DNA of 64,000 nt from Enterococcus larvae (GCF_017830045.1 NZ_JAEDXU010000001.1:558001-622000), one strand, 5' to 3'; counted from the first letter of the stretch, positions 17,661-27,374 are shown. The notes: a model not told the origin generated them from the sequence alone. Made by a program: numbers and translations.

Positions 17661-20341
17661 TATTTTTCCTCCTCAAAACCAACAGTCCGAATCTCATATG
17701 GTTGTAATTGCTCAGAAATTTTCTGTTCTTGAGGTTCCTCCAACAGATTCAGTAATTGTAAAGTGAACCCATCTTTTGCCACAGTCACATCTACTGGATC
17801 TGCTGCCAAATTATATCCTCGCAGAACAAGCTGATTGTCGGATTTACGACGTTTCAATGCTGTTGCTGCAAAGGTTGCACCTTCCACAGTCAAAAATTGA
17901 TTTGCAGCAGCAACTGTTCCAGTCTGATGAGCCAGTTGCTCTGTCACAAACGGAACTTGTAAGCTTTGTGCATGTCGATAAGTTTCAAACCGTGTCTCAG
18001 GTGTTCCATGGCATTCGATTGAATAATTAAAGGCATGCTGACCTAAGCATTGCGCTTCAGGTGTCGGGAACCAGCCCCAATCCCCTAGCTCTCCGGTACA
18101 GCGAAGGAGCGTTAAGGCAATCGTATCATCGATGATCTCATATTCATTCAAGCCAAAATTAGACACTGTCACACCGAGCGCCTCATCATGAAGGTTGACA
18201 AAGGCATGCTGATGTTGAGCATTCGTAGGATTTTCCCAATGACTGGATACTTTATTTGGGCGAGTCACAGCTTCATAAATACTATCGGCTTCATGTGTAT
18301 CCGTTTGAATGTTAGTTGGAAACAACGCGCGCAGACGATGGTCCTTCACTTGATTATCAATAGTCGTTTCAAAACCTACATGCTTATTCATTCTATCCAA
18401 GGTAATCACTGTTCGAATCGTGAATGGCACCAGCTCTTTTGAACGCTGTGCCTTACGGTAGCGAAAATCGATCACGGCTTTTTGTTCCTCTTCCAATCGT
18501 TCATCTGCTGACTTAGGCACTTCTAACGTGTGCGTCAGGCAAATTTTTCCAATGATGTCAGTATTTTCAATGACTTCAATAGCATGAGGGAAATCTGTTG
18601 AAAGAATCGCTTGGTCCCCTTCCGGCTGCTTGAAAATGTACTCATTGGCAATATCTCCTACATCCTCAAACACTAATAAATTCTCTAGCGCTTTCCCGGT
18701 CTCTTTATCAAGCAACGTCAAGCTGCCTTTTTCATTGATCGTCACTTTTACAGCTTCGTTTTCTAAAATCCTGCCGTCATTAGACACCAGATATTCTTTT
18801 TCCGTACGTGCATCTCCTTCAACAAGAGCCAGCGTTTCCCAGGAGAACTCTGCCATATCAGATATCTCTACAGTAACTGTGACGAAGCGCTTCATGTGGG
18901 GAATGCGGAATGCATCTTTAGGTAGATCATAATCAAACAAAACTTCTTCTGTACTGATTACTGCATTGACGACCTTACCAGATGGATCAACAACATGATA
19001 GCTTTTTGAAGGTCGCTCTTTTAATTCTTGATACAGCTTTGCAGGAAGACCTTCTTTAAACGTTTTTCGTTCCAGTTCGATTTCCACTGTCGCGATACCG
19101 GATCGTTTCATGCCAGCTGTATTGAAAATCACAAACGGCTTACTATCCTCTGGAAATGCCGATGTATCCATCGCTTCTGTCATTCTTCTTACGGCTTCTT
19201 CGGCTACATATTTTCCGACTTCATTCGCTTTTTCAAATCGAGGCATCATCTCTCTATGAACTTCATCGAGGGAACAGCCGCAAATACTATCATGAGGATG
19301 GTTTTGCATCAACGTTTTCCAAGCATAATCCAGCATGTCATGGTCATAATGCCCTGTCAGCTCATAGGCCATCGATGCTAAAGGTTCACTGATATTTTCC
19401 AACTGTCTGGAAACTCGTGTATTCCATTGCTTTAAATAGACTCTGGAAGAAGCTGTATTTGCTAAGGTATACCAGCCATCTGTCTCCTGGCTAGTCAGCT
19501 CTCCAGTGATTGTTCCGATATCTTCCGGCAAATTCTTTTGAACAGCCTCAAGATACTCTGTAAACCCGGCATGAATAAACTCATACTCCGGGAACAGCCT
19601 GTTCGCTGTGCGAATCGCTTCTGTCACATCTTTTTGGACAGGCTGGTGATCCACTCCATTCATCATCAAGTAATGATTGGTTGAACCAAATTTTTCAACA
19701 TCAGCCAATTTTTGATCCCAAAAGGCTTTTGCTTCTTCTTCGTCGACAGGGATCTCATTACCGTTTGAGTACCAGTTCGCGAACAATAGACCGAAAATTT
19801 TACTGCCATCCGGCCCTTCCCAAAGCATCTCAGAATATTGAGAAGTAAAATGATCATCTGCTAGTACTTCATTGTCGAAGCCAATTGGTTTTACTCCCCG
19901 ACCATAAGCGGCACTTTCCAGTCCAGCCTGCAGCATCATCTGTGGTGTTTGTCCCATGTTCCCAAAAGTATCAGGGAAGTAGCCCAGAGCAACTGGCGTA
20001 CCCCACTTTTTACTTTCCTCCATCCCAATCAACATATTCCGTGTGTTGGATTCAGAGCTGATCAGAAAATCGTCCTGTAAAATATAAAATGGACCGATTT
20101 GAAGCTTCCCTTCATCAATAGCTCTTTGAACAGCTGCCCGTTTTTCTGGTCGAACCTGTAAATAATCATCTAAAATAATAGTCTGACCGTCTAAGTGAAA
20201 GCTTTTGAATGACGGATCTGTTTCAAATAATTCCAACAGATCATCCATCAATTCAACCAGACGCATATGATGCTGTTCATAGGGCATATACCATTCACGA
20301 TCCCAATGACTGTGGGATACGATATAGACTTTTTTCTTCAT
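17660..20341 (-). CDS. Alpha-mannosidase, glycoside hydrolase family 38
   Basis: An 893-residue enzyme. The N-terminal SHSHWDREWY gives the zinc ligands of GH38, the region YFPDTFGNMGQTPQM follows, and HPHDSICGCSLDEVHREM lies in the helical domain; the remainder is beta-rich. It has no signal peptide, so it acts on imported oligosaccharides, most likely removing alpha-1,3/1,6-mannose. ATG 20341 is chosen because GAGAGGAAT lies ten bases upstream, while the earlier in-frame ATGs lack spacing. It follows GH125 by five bases. A pneumococcal locus carries the same GH38-ROK-GH125 set. Confidence 0.92.
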   Translation of the reverse strand: MKKKVYIVSHSHWDREWYMPYEQHHMRLVELMDDLLELFETDPSFKSFHLDGQTIILDDYLQVRPEKRAAVQRAIDEGKLQIGPFYILQDDFLISSESNTRNMLIGMEESKKWGTPVALGYFPDTFGNMGQTPQMMLQAGLESAAYGRGVKPIGFDNEVLADDHFTSQYSEMLWEGPDGSKIFGLLFANWYSNGNEIPVDEEEAKAFWDQKLADVEKFGSTNHYLMMNGVDHQPVQKDVTEAIRTANRLFPEYEFIHAGFTEYLEAVQKNLPEDIGTITGELTSQETDGWYTLANTASSRVYLKQWNTRVSRQLENISEPLASMAYELTGHYDHDMLDYAWKTLMQNHPHDSICGCSLDEVHREMMPRFEKANEVGKYVAEEAVRRMTEAMDTSAFPEDSKPFVIFNTAGMKRSGIATVEIELERKTFKEGLPAKLYQELKERPSKSYHVVDPSGKVVNAVISTEEVLFDYDLPKDAFRIPHMKRFVTVTVEISDMAEFSWETLALVEGDARTEKEYLVSNDGRILENEAVKVTINEKGSLTLLDKETGKALENLLVFEDVGDIANEYIFKQPEGDQAILSTDFPHAIEVIENTDIIGKICLTHTLEVPKSADERLEEEQKAVIDFRYRKAQRSKELVPFTIRTVITLDRMNKHVGFETTIDNQVKDHRLRALFPTNIQTDTHEADSIYEAVTRPNKVSSHWENPTNAQHQHAFVNLHDEALGVTVSNFGLNEYEIIDDTIALTLLRCTGELGDWGWFPTPEAQCLGQHAFNYSIECHGTPETRFETYRHAQSLQVPFVTEQLAHQTGTVAAANQFLTVEGATFAATALKRRKSDNQLVLRGYNLAADPVDVTVAKDGFTLQLLNLLEEPQEQKISEQLQPYEIRTVGFEEEK

Positions 20342-20346
20342 GTGCT

Positions 20347-21660
20347 TCATTCCTCTCTTTCTCCGCTCCTCCATTTTTCCACTCGGATATCAAAGTAATC
20401 CATGACCAGCTCGCAAAACATCATATTCGCCCAAGAAAACCATTCTCTTGTATACTGATTCGGATCATTCACATCAAAGCCTTCATGCATCAAATGTGTA
20501 CCGCCATCTGTCGCAGTCAGAAGATCTAAAATACGCTCCTTCTCACTCTTATCTGAGGTTGTCATCCCCTCCATTGCCAGAGCAATCGGCCAGATATAGT
20601 TTTCCGGTGTATGCGAACTCCCAATTCCTTTAGCAAATTTTCCTTCATAAAAATAAGGATTTTCCTTGCTTAGCAACGTTCGACGAGTGTTTTGGTATTG
20701 TTCGTCATCCTCTGATATATAGCCAAGGTATGGAGCAGCAATCAGATTGGGAACATTACTATCATCCATTACTGTCGCGTTGCCCTTTCCATCGACCTCA
20801 TAAGCAAAGATTTCTTTTCCTTCCTGATTTTTGGTCACTCCATGTTCAGAAATCCCCTTTTCAATCTCAAGTTTCAATGCCCCAGCTTCTTTAGCCAGTA
20901 CAGGATCTTTGAGCACTGTCGTGAACAGCTCCTCCACATAACCAAGGATCACTACTGCAAACATATTGGACGGTACTAGATAGCCATATTTACATGCATC
21001 ATCACTTGGCCTGAATCCCGACCATGTCATTCCAGTCGGTACAACCTCAGCACCTAAGCCTTCATTGATCAATGTATCCTCTGATCTTGTCGTATCTCGA
21101 ACAAAATGGTATGGAGAACTGGCATGATCCTGTTCCGTACGAAAAACCGTTAGGATCTTCTTCACGCCTTCAACGAAATCCTCATTGAATTGATCTACAG
21201 AGCCTGTATTCTTGTAAAGTAAATAAGCTAGCTGTACCGGATAACACAGCGAATCAATTTCATATTTACGTTCCCAAATCCAGTCATTCATTGCTGTATG
21301 ATCCGATTGATGTCCTGCGCCATTTGCTTCTTCATTAAAAGCGTTTGCATATGGATCGATATTGATGTAGTAAAATTGCTTCTTAACTAACCCGCTGATC
21401 ATAGCAGCCAGCTCTTCATCCTCTTTGGCAATGACCAAATATGGTCGCACCTGTGCTGTTGAATCCCGCAGCCACATCGCCGGTATATCTCCAGTCAGCA
21501 AAAATGTCGTGCCGTCAGAATGTCTTTTCACTGTCGTCAAAAGTGTGTTGGCAAATGCTGCATTGAAGTTTTCCGCCCAATCACTATGTTCAGCACCACA
21601 TTTTTCTGTAATAGTTTCCATAAACTTTTCTACTGAATTAGGTATGCTTTTATATACCAT
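20347..21660 (-). CDS. Exo-alpha-1,6-mannosidase, glycoside hydrolase family 125
   Basis: A 437-residue protein. Family landmarks are MWLRDSTAQVRPYLVIA near the N-terminus, EEANGAGHQSDHTAMNDWIWERK (the acidic substrate pocket, here given in part) and SSHTPENYIWPIALAMEG towards the end. GH125 enzymes remove terminal alpha-1,6-linked mannose with inversion. No signal peptide is present. It is first in the operon GH125-GH38-ROK-GH1 and is preceded by a good promoter and a palindromic operator between promoter and start codon. Confidence 0.92.
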   Translation of the reverse strand: MVYKSIPNSVEKFMETITEKCGAEHSDWAENFNAAFANTLLTTVKRHSDGTTFLLTGDIPAMWLRDSTAQVRPYLVIAKEDEELAAMISGLVKKQFYYINIDPYANAFNEEANGAGHQSDHTAMNDWIWERKYEIDSLCYPVQLAYLLYKNTGSVDQFNEDFVEGVKKILTVFRTEQDHASSPYHFVRDTTRSEDTLINEGLGAEVVPTGMTWSGFRPSDDACKYGYLVPSNMFAVVILGYVEELFTTVLKDPVLAKEAGALKLEIEKGISEHGVTKNQEGKEIFAYEVDGKGNATVMDDSNVPNLIAAPYLGYISEDDEQYQNTRRTLLSKENPYFYEGKFAKGIGSSHTPENYIWPIALAMEGMTTSDKSEKERILDLLTATDGGTHLMHEGFDVNDPNQYTREWFSWANMMFCELVMDYFDIRVEKWRSGEREE

Positions 21661-21681
21661 ATTATCACCTATCCTTATTTT

Positions 21682-21691
21682 TGATATATCA
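21682..21691. promoter_or_regulatory. Operator TGATATATCA downstream of the glycosidase-operon promoter
   Basis: A perfect 10-bp palindrome about 14 bases beyond the -10 of the GH125 promoter. Binding here would block elongation. The same core occurs at 15002 and 21795. Confidence 0.65.
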
Positions 21692-21704
21692 TTTTTTCAC
21701 ACTC

Positions 21705-21733
21705 AGTATATCCTTATTTTTTCTGATTGTCTA
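21705..21733 (-). promoter_or_regulatory. Promoter of the GH125 operon
   Basis: On the minus strand TAGACA and TATACT are separated by exactly 17 bases, and the -10 lies 44 bases before the GH125 start codon. Confidence 0.7.
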
Positions 21734-21794
21734 GCACTTAATTAAAAATTTAAAAGGGTTTTCATTTTTTTATTGATGTGTTATCATCAAAATA

Positions 21795-21804
21795 TGATAT
21801 ATCA
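21795..21804. promoter_or_regulatory. Operator TGATATATCA before the GntR-type regulator gene
   Basis: The same palindrome as the two other sites, overlapping a likely -10 (TATGAT at 21793) of the regulator gene. It lies 21 bases before the ATG and suggests autoregulation. A second palindrome, TTGATG/CATCAA, lies at 21773-21790. Confidence 0.6.
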
Positions 21805-21825
21805 ACTTAAGAGGTGTAATCGATT

Positions 21826-22854
21826 ATGAAACAACCTTTATACAAAATAATTTATGAAGATCTTCGACAAATGATTGAATCCGGAAAGCTAGCTCCGGAG
21901 AGTAAAATACCTACTGAAATGGAACTTTCTGAAAAATATCAGGTTAGCCGTATCACGTCTAAACGTGCATTGACTGAACTGGAAAATGAAGGTTATATTT
22001 ATCGTGAACAGGGTCGCGGCAGTTTCGTGAAAAATCGCCGCGTAGAAGACACACAAACTGGAAAGATTCTTTTTGTCTTGCCCTTTGCCAATGATCTGTC
22101 ACTGGGAAATTTCACGGAAGGAATCTATCCTGTGATTCAGGAGCATTCTTATGAGCTATTGATGACTCCTTCCGACTATCTGGAACAGCAATCTTCACAG
22201 ATGATCATGCAGGAATTTGATGGACTGATTTATTATGCGGTTACCACTGACGCGCAGTTAGACTTGCTTTTTGAGTTGTCTGCCCTTGACTTTCCTGTTG
22301 TCACATTGGATAAGAAGTTATACGACTTTACTTTCCCTGCTGTTCTGTCAGATAATTTTCAGGGCGGACAGCTGGCAACCAGCCATTTGATCAGCAATGG
22401 ACACCAAAAAATTGGCTATATCTTTGGAGAAGCTCATCATCCGCAGTCTGTCAGACAACGGTATTTAGGCTATGTTGATTGTCTGAAAAAAAGCGATTTG
22501 ACATTCCGAACTAAGCTGGACGATCCTGAAGCAACGCTCAAAACAGCGATTGCTTATATTCAGTCAAACCAACTGACAGCGGCAATTTGCGAAAATGATT
22601 TGGTGGCTATTGAGCTAATGCGGCAATTGAGGCACGATGGTTATCAGATTCCAACAGATTTTTCTGTGATCGGTTTTGATGATGTTCAAGCAGCTTCCTT
22701 AGTTGATCCGCCGCTGACGACTATTGCTCAGAATTTTGCGGAGTTGGGAAAATTGGCCGGTGAGAAAATCATTTCCCTGATCCAGCATACAGCGACTCCT
22801 GATGAAAAAGTTCCAGTAACGCTTGTTTTACGACAATCTACTACCAATGAATAA
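21826..22854 (+). CDS. GntR-LacI chimeric transcriptional regulator
   Basis: A 342-residue regulator. Residues 1-70 are a GntR winged helix (PTEMELSEKYQVSRITSKRAL, then EGYIYREQGRGSFV). The remaining 270 residues are a LacI-type sugar-binding fold, with SVIGFDDVQAASLVDPPLTT near the end. This is the AraR architecture, so the ligand is probably a free sugar or small glycan rather than an acyl compound. It is divergent from the glycosidase operon and 15 bases upstream of GH92. It is probably the repressor that recognises TGATATATCA in the locus and relieves repression when mannosides enter. Confidence 0.9.
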   Translation: MKQPLYKIIYEDLRQMIESGKLAPESKIPTEMELSEKYQVSRITSKRALTELENEGYIYREQGRGSFVKNRRVEDTQTGKILFVLPFANDLSLGNFTEGIYPVIQEHSYELLMTPSDYLEQQSSQMIMQEFDGLIYYAVTTDAQLDLLFELSALDFPVVTLDKKLYDFTFPAVLSDNFQGGQLATSHLISNGHQKIGYIFGEAHHPQSVRQRYLGYVDCLKKSDLTFRTKLDDPEATLKTAIAYIQSNQLTAAICENDLVAIELMRQLRHDGYQIPTDFSVIGFDDVQAASLVDPPLTTIAQNFAELGKLAGEKIISLIQHTATPDEKVPVTLVLRQSTTNE

Positions 22855-22869
22855 GGAGCTCAATTCGTC

Positions 22870-25008
22870 ATGAAAATTTCAACTATTGACACAAGACATG
22901 GAACAGATAATCAATACAGCTTTTCTCACGGGAACTGCCTGCCGTATACCGGAGTTCCATTCGGTATGAACTTTTTTGCTCCCCAAACAACAAATCAAAA
23001 AGGCAGCTGGTGGTTCCATCCAAATGATCATACCTTCCAAGGCTTTCGCATCACCCATCAACCAAGCCCATGGATGGGTGATTTTAGTCACTTAGTTCTA
23101 CTACCTATTAGCGGAGAGCTTAGTGAAAATACTCTTTTTCATGCTAAAAGCTCTTATCGGCCGGAAGAAAGCACCTTTAATCCAGCTTGTTTGGAAATCA
23201 CCAGCTGTCGTTACCAAATCAAATCACAGCTGATTCCCAGTATGTACGGCGGACTTCTTTCTTTATCCGGTATTCAGAAAAACGGTGGTTTAGCATTATC
23301 TCTACCAGGACGCTATGAACTGAAACAATTAAATAAAAAAACAATTCTGGGGCAAATCATCAATTTTTCCGGCTGTGAAGATGAAAACTTCACCTTCCAT
23401 TTTGCTTTATATGCAGAAGAAGGATTCACAGCTATTGAAGGAGCTGACAGCGGCGAGGATGGCTTTGTCATTCTACGACTTGGAGATTCCTCTGATCTGG
23501 AAATCCGCCTAGGTACCTCTTTTATCTCAGAAGAACAGGCACAGCTGAGCCTTACCAGAGAATTAAGTTTAAGTAAAAGCGATTACCTAAACAATGCGCA
23601 ATCAGCCTGGGAAGAGTATCTGAATAAGATTGAGATCACCCATCATGACAAGCAGCAGGTTTCTACATTCTATCATTGTCTATATCGGACATTCCTGTTT
23701 CCGCAGACGTTCTATGAATGGAGTGAAGACAACCAGCCAATTCATTACGATACCTTCAACAAAGTGGTTCGTGAAGGTGTTTTCTACACTAATAACGGCT
23801 TCTGGGATACCTTCAGAACAGTTTATCCTCTTTATTCATTGATTGCCGCTGATAAATATGGGGAAATGCTGGAAGGCTTTTTAAACAGCTATAAAGAAAC
23901 GGGCTTTCTACCAAAATGGCTTTCGCCAGATGAACGGGGCATGATGCCGGGAACCCTTATTGATGCAGTGATTGCAGATGCTGCGGTCAAAGGAATTCGT
24001 CCTGATTTGATGCCCGAGTTTCTAGAGGCAATGAAAAAAGCTGCAACAGATCAAAGTGATCATGCGAATTACGGTCGTCGCGGAACCTATGACTATTTGA
24101 AATATGGTTATGTACCAAGCACTTATCATGAATCAGTCAACCATACATTGGATTATTGTTATAGTGACTTCTGTATTTATCAAGTCGGATCAGTACTGAA
24201 TGATAATGACGTTTCTGAGTATAAAGATCATGCAAAAAACTATGTTCATATTTTCGATAAAGAAACAGGTTTTATGCGGGCGAAAGATGCCGAAGGTAAT
24301 TTCCGAGAGGAGTTCAATTCTCATCGCTGGGGAACTGATTATGCAGAAGGCAGTGCATGGCAAAGCAGCTATGCTGTCTATCATGATTTTGCCGGATTGA
24401 TCGATGCTCACGGTGGAAAGGACAAGTATGAGAAAAAACTGATTGAACTATGTAATCAAAAACCTCTTTATCATACTGGTGGTTACGGCTTTGAAATCCA
24501 TGAAATGAGTGAAATGGCAGCTATCGAATTCGGTCAAGTAGCCTTATCTAATCAGCCAAGCTTCCATTTTCCTTACTTGTTCAACTATCTAGGAAAACCG
24601 GAAATGGCTCAGCCAATGATCAAACAACTGATGACTCAATGTTTTGATGATACTCCACAGGGCTTTCCTGGAGATGAGGACAATGGCAGTATCTCCGGGT
24701 GGTTCATTTTCAGTTCACTCGGCTTTTATCCAGTGACTGCCGGAAGCGGTGAGTATGTGATTGGTATTCCATTGTTTGATAAAGCAGCACTCCATTTATC
24801 AAACGGAGAAACGTTAACAATTACCAGCTCGCCAAATCATGTACAACAGCAATTTGTTCATGAAGTGAAGCGAAACGACAATACCTATACATCACTGTTC
24901 TTCTCCCATGAAGAGCTGATACAAGGTGGTACAGTCAATTATCAATTGGGTATCGTTCCGAATCCTAGAAAGTATACAGAAGAAGAACTGCCGTTTAGTC
25001 TTAAATAA
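22870..25008 (+). CDS. Alpha-1,2-mannosidase, glycoside hydrolase family 92
   Basis: A 712-residue GH92 enzyme. The N-terminal DTRHGTDNQYSFSHGNCLPYTG block and GVPFGMNFF are family marks, and the catalytic segment GDEDNGSISGWFIFSSLGFYP is present in modified form (GxxDxGxxSxW). GH92 enzymes are calcium-dependent and cut alpha-1,2-mannose from high-mannose N-glycans. No signal peptide is seen, so it works after import, unlike many secreted GH92s of Bacteroidetes. It is co-transcribed with the regulator gene 15 bases upstream and ends at a strong terminator. Confidence 0.92.
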   Translation: MKISTIDTRHGTDNQYSFSHGNCLPYTGVPFGMNFFAPQTTNQKGSWWFHPNDHTFQGFRITHQPSPWMGDFSHLVLLPISGELSENTLFHAKSSYRPEESTFNPACLEITSCRYQIKSQLIPSMYGGLLSLSGIQKNGGLALSLPGRYELKQLNKKTILGQIINFSGCEDENFTFHFALYAEEGFTAIEGADSGEDGFVILRLGDSSDLEIRLGTSFISEEQAQLSLTRELSLSKSDYLNNAQSAWEEYLNKIEITHHDKQQVSTFYHCLYRTFLFPQTFYEWSEDNQPIHYDTFNKVVREGVFYTNNGFWDTFRTVYPLYSLIAADKYGEMLEGFLNSYKETGFLPKWLSPDERGMMPGTLIDAVIADAAVKGIRPDLMPEFLEAMKKAATDQSDHANYGRRGTYDYLKYGYVPSTYHESVNHTLDYCYSDFCIYQVGSVLNDNDVSEYKDHAKNYVHIFDKETGFMRAKDAEGNFREEFNSHRWGTDYAEGSAWQSSYAVYHDFAGLIDAHGGKDKYEKKLIELCNQKPLYHTGGYGFEIHEMSEMAAIEFGQVALSNQPSFHFPYLFNYLGKPEMAQPMIKQLMTQCFDDTPQGFPGDEDNGSISGWFIFSSLGFYPVTAGSGEYVIGIPLFDKAALHLSNGETLTITSSPNHVQQQFVHEVKRNDNTYTSLFFSHEELIQGGTVNYQLGIVPNPRKYTEEELPFSLK

Positions 25009-25010
25009 GT

Positions 25011-25048
25011 AAAAACCTCCGTCAAGATGGATTCTGACGGAGGTTTTT
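25011..25048 (+). terminator. Terminator of the regulator-GH92 operon
   Basis: A perfect 14-bp stem (AAAAACCTCCGTCA with its complement) and a ten-base loop, ending in Ts. The A-rich arm also allows function on the opposite strand, where the LRR gene ends at 25090. Confidence 0.85.
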
Positions 25049-25089
25049 GTATATTGGATCATTACCAAAAATATTTAAATATTTCTTCT

Positions 25090-26622
25090 CTAATTGTGAA
25101 TCTCTAAATCTGTCAAATGACTTAAGCTATCCAAGTTAGTAATAGGTGTACTATAAACTCGTAGTTCTTTTAAATTTACTAACCCAGCTAAAGGAGAAAT
25201 ATCTTCAAAACTGTTACTACTCAAATCAAGATATTTAAGATTTATTAACCCAGCTACAGGTAAAATATCTTCTAAGTCATTACCATTTAGGTTAAGGTAC
25301 TCTAAATTAGTTAATTGTTCCAACCCCTGTAGATTATTAAGATATGGATTGTAAGGCAACTCTAAGTGTGTCAATTTTTTTAGATTTTTAAGCCAAGCTA
25401 GATTTTGTAAATCACCAGAACCATGAATCGTTACATGCTCTAAATTCGTCAAATTACTAAGTAAATCAAAATCGATAACCCAACTATTATCATCTCCTGG
25501 TCTACTTCCATGGAAGTTTCCTAGATATAATGTTGTTAATCCTGTTAAATATTCAATACCAGTTAAGTTACGTACCAAATTTTTGTCTATCAAGCTAAGA
25601 TTAGTAAGTTCAGCAAGATCATCTTTTGTTACCATAGTATTCCCATTCTCATATCTATTTAGCATCATAATCATATAACGCACAAACTCTGTATCGGAAA
25701 AGATGTCGCTTAATTCTTGTGCCACATTCACTTGATAGCGGCCAAGCTCCTCGCCATCTTCTGTTAATACAGCAACCTTCACATCATCTTTAAAAGTCAG
25801 AGAAAGACGCTCTGTTGCCAAAGAAAAACCGCCATTCTCATCTATTACTACTTCACTTGCACGGCGACGATTCACATATAATCGTGCTGTTTTTGCTTTT
25901 GCCAATCCATTACCAGTAATCGTTCCAGTAACTGTATTATCAATTCCACTAGCAAACGTATTAATTGCAGCGCTTAAGTCAACAGCGTTAACAGGGATAA
26001 CGATTCGAGCAAGCTCCTTACCAAATAATGAACCAACAATCTCTACATGATCCTCAAGCTCAATGATATCGCCGGATTCCACAGGGATTGTATAAGAACC
26101 GTCATTATTGACTGCAACAGAACGCATCAAATCACCATTGACCAACAAACTAACTAAGCCCATATTATTGCCTGCAACACCACGTATTTCATTATCAAAT
26201 AGTGTATACTCTTCAGCACTCAAAAGAATATTTTCCTGTTCAATAGATACTGTCTGTCGCTCTAGCTCATTATTACGTCTATCCATACCGACAATCTCCA
26301 CATCATCATTGATAGAGGTGATGACATCACTTGCTTCAATCTCAAAGCTGCCATCTGAATAGACAACACCATTACGAGCAAAGCTGCCATTTACATAAAG
26401 AGCTACTTTTTTTATAGTGCTATCACTTAATCCAGTGATGTAGTCATCAATTCCCAATCGATAGGAATCAGGTGTAAGTAAGGAATAGCTTTGATTCAGA
26501 AGTGAACGAGGTACTAGCAACTGTTCCTCAGAAATACCTGCTTCAGCAAAGGTTGTCAATGGCGCTACAGCCATAGACAAGCATAATGTAGAAAACAATA
26601 GACCAACCAATCTTTTTTTCAT
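25090..26622 (-). CDS. Secreted internalin-like protein: Ig-like repeats plus LRR
   Basis: A 510-residue exported protein. Residues 1-26 form a signal peptide ending TTFAEA. Three related modules of about 75 residues follow, each with a LLVNG or ALYVNG strand, a DGSY/DGSF turn and a D-VEIVG strand, resembling bacterial Ig-like repeats. From about residue 340 there are six or more leucine-rich repeats of about 22 residues (L--L--LTGLTTLYLG, NLEYLNLNGNDLEDI, NLKYLDLSSNSFEDI). No LPXTG or GW anchor follows the last repeat; the protein stops inside the LRR. It may bind host or bacterial ligands. The gene lies in an accessory stretch beside the GH locus. Confidence 0.8.
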   Translation of the reverse strand: MKKRLVGLLFSTLCLSMAVAPLTTFAEAGISEEQLLVPRSLLNQSYSLLTPDSYRLGIDDYITGLSDSTIKKVALYVNGSFARNGVVYSDGSFEIEASDVITSINDDVEIVGMDRRNNELERQTVSIEQENILLSAEEYTLFDNEIRGVAGNNMGLVSLLVNGDLMRSVAVNNDGSYTIPVESGDIIELEDHVEIVGSLFGKELARIVIPVNAVDLSAAINTFASGIDNTVTGTITGNGLAKAKTARLYVNRRRASEVVIDENGGFSLATERLSLTFKDDVKVAVLTEDGEELGRYQVNVAQELSDIFSDTEFVRYMIMMLNRYENGNTMVTKDDLAELTNLSLIDKNLVRNLTGIEYLTGLTTLYLGNFHGSRPGDDNSWVIDFDLLSNLTNLEHVTIHGSGDLQNLAWLKNLKKLTHLELPYNPYLNNLQGLEQLTNLEYLNLNGNDLEDILPVAGLINLKYLDLSSNSFEDISPLAGLVNLKELRVYSTPITNLDSLSHLTDLEIHN

Positions 26623-27071
26623 TTTTTTCTCTCCTTTAAAATATTATTTCAAGCATTATGATACCACATAAGTGGTCAGGTTTCCATTTCATTTTTTATC
26701 AGATCAATGACGTTTTTTGATAAAAAAATAAGTAATACTATATTAAGTTTGTTTCTCCAGTTTAGCCAAGTAAACACTCGTATAAGTTTGCAGCATGCCT
26801 TTTATCCTTTCTACCTAACTATTTTTTCTCCTTTGACATTTCATACTATAATAAAGTTAAAATCATTTGACTTATATAATCCTCTACAGATTCAGCAGAT
26901 AATACCAGTATTCTTCCACTTTTTCAAATCAACTGAAACTCCTGTTACCCATTGTAAACTTTTAGATTTTTTATTATCAAGCAGATTCAATCTATCACTA
27001 TTGTAAGATTGTAGTGTTCCGCTAGTTTTTCCCCCACTTTAGTGCTATTCTTCGTTCAAGGAGGGATTTTT
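26623..27071. other. AT-rich spacer of about 450 bases
   Basis: Very AT-rich. It should hold the promoter for the LRR gene on the minus strand and for the small immunity-like gene on the plus strand. An open frame at 26707-27006 lacks a ribosome site and looks random, so no gene is called. Confidence 0.5.
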
Positions 27072-27374
27072 ATGAGCGAGAATAAAATAGAAAAGATGAT
27101 GAATCAATTAACTGTTGCTTATTCAGATGAAGGTGTAAAAAGAGTGTCCGAGCTTCAAGATATTGTTTTTGAAGCAGCAAAAGATTTAGAAAAAAGCCAG
27201 AACACAAAATTAGTTGCCTCCAAATTTTGCAACACACTCCCGCAATACTATCTCTCTTATAAAGATCAGTTCCCTAAGGCACTTATTACTCTGTATTACC
27301 AATTAAAACAAGATGCGGAAATCTACAAAGGCACAGCAACTAGTGCTATTATGTTCCCATTGTGGTTTGGTTAA
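27072..27374 (+). CDS. Small helical protein, possible class IIa bacteriocin-immunity protein
   Basis: 100 residues from ATG 27072 behind AAGGAGGGATTTTT. It is predicted almost entirely helical: a charged N-terminal helix (SENKIEKMMNQLTVAYSD), two amphipathic helices and a hydrophobic tail IMFPLWFG. Size and layout resemble the four-helix EntA-type immunity proteins of enterococci and lactobacilli, which protect the producer at the mannose-PTS receptor. No bacteriocin precursor with a double-glycine leader is visible next to it, so it could be an orphan immunity gene. The assignment is by resemblance only. Confidence 0.4.
   Translation: MSENKIEKMMNQLTVAYSDEGVKRVSELQDIVFEAAKDLEKSQNTKLVASKFCNTLPQYYLSYKDQFPKALITLYYQLKQDAEIYKGTATSAIMFPLWFG

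Noticed and set aside
26707-27006. 99-codon plus frame in the AT-rich spacer
   Set aside because: No ribosome site; phenylalanine- and leucine-rich translation typical of AT-rich noncoding DNA.
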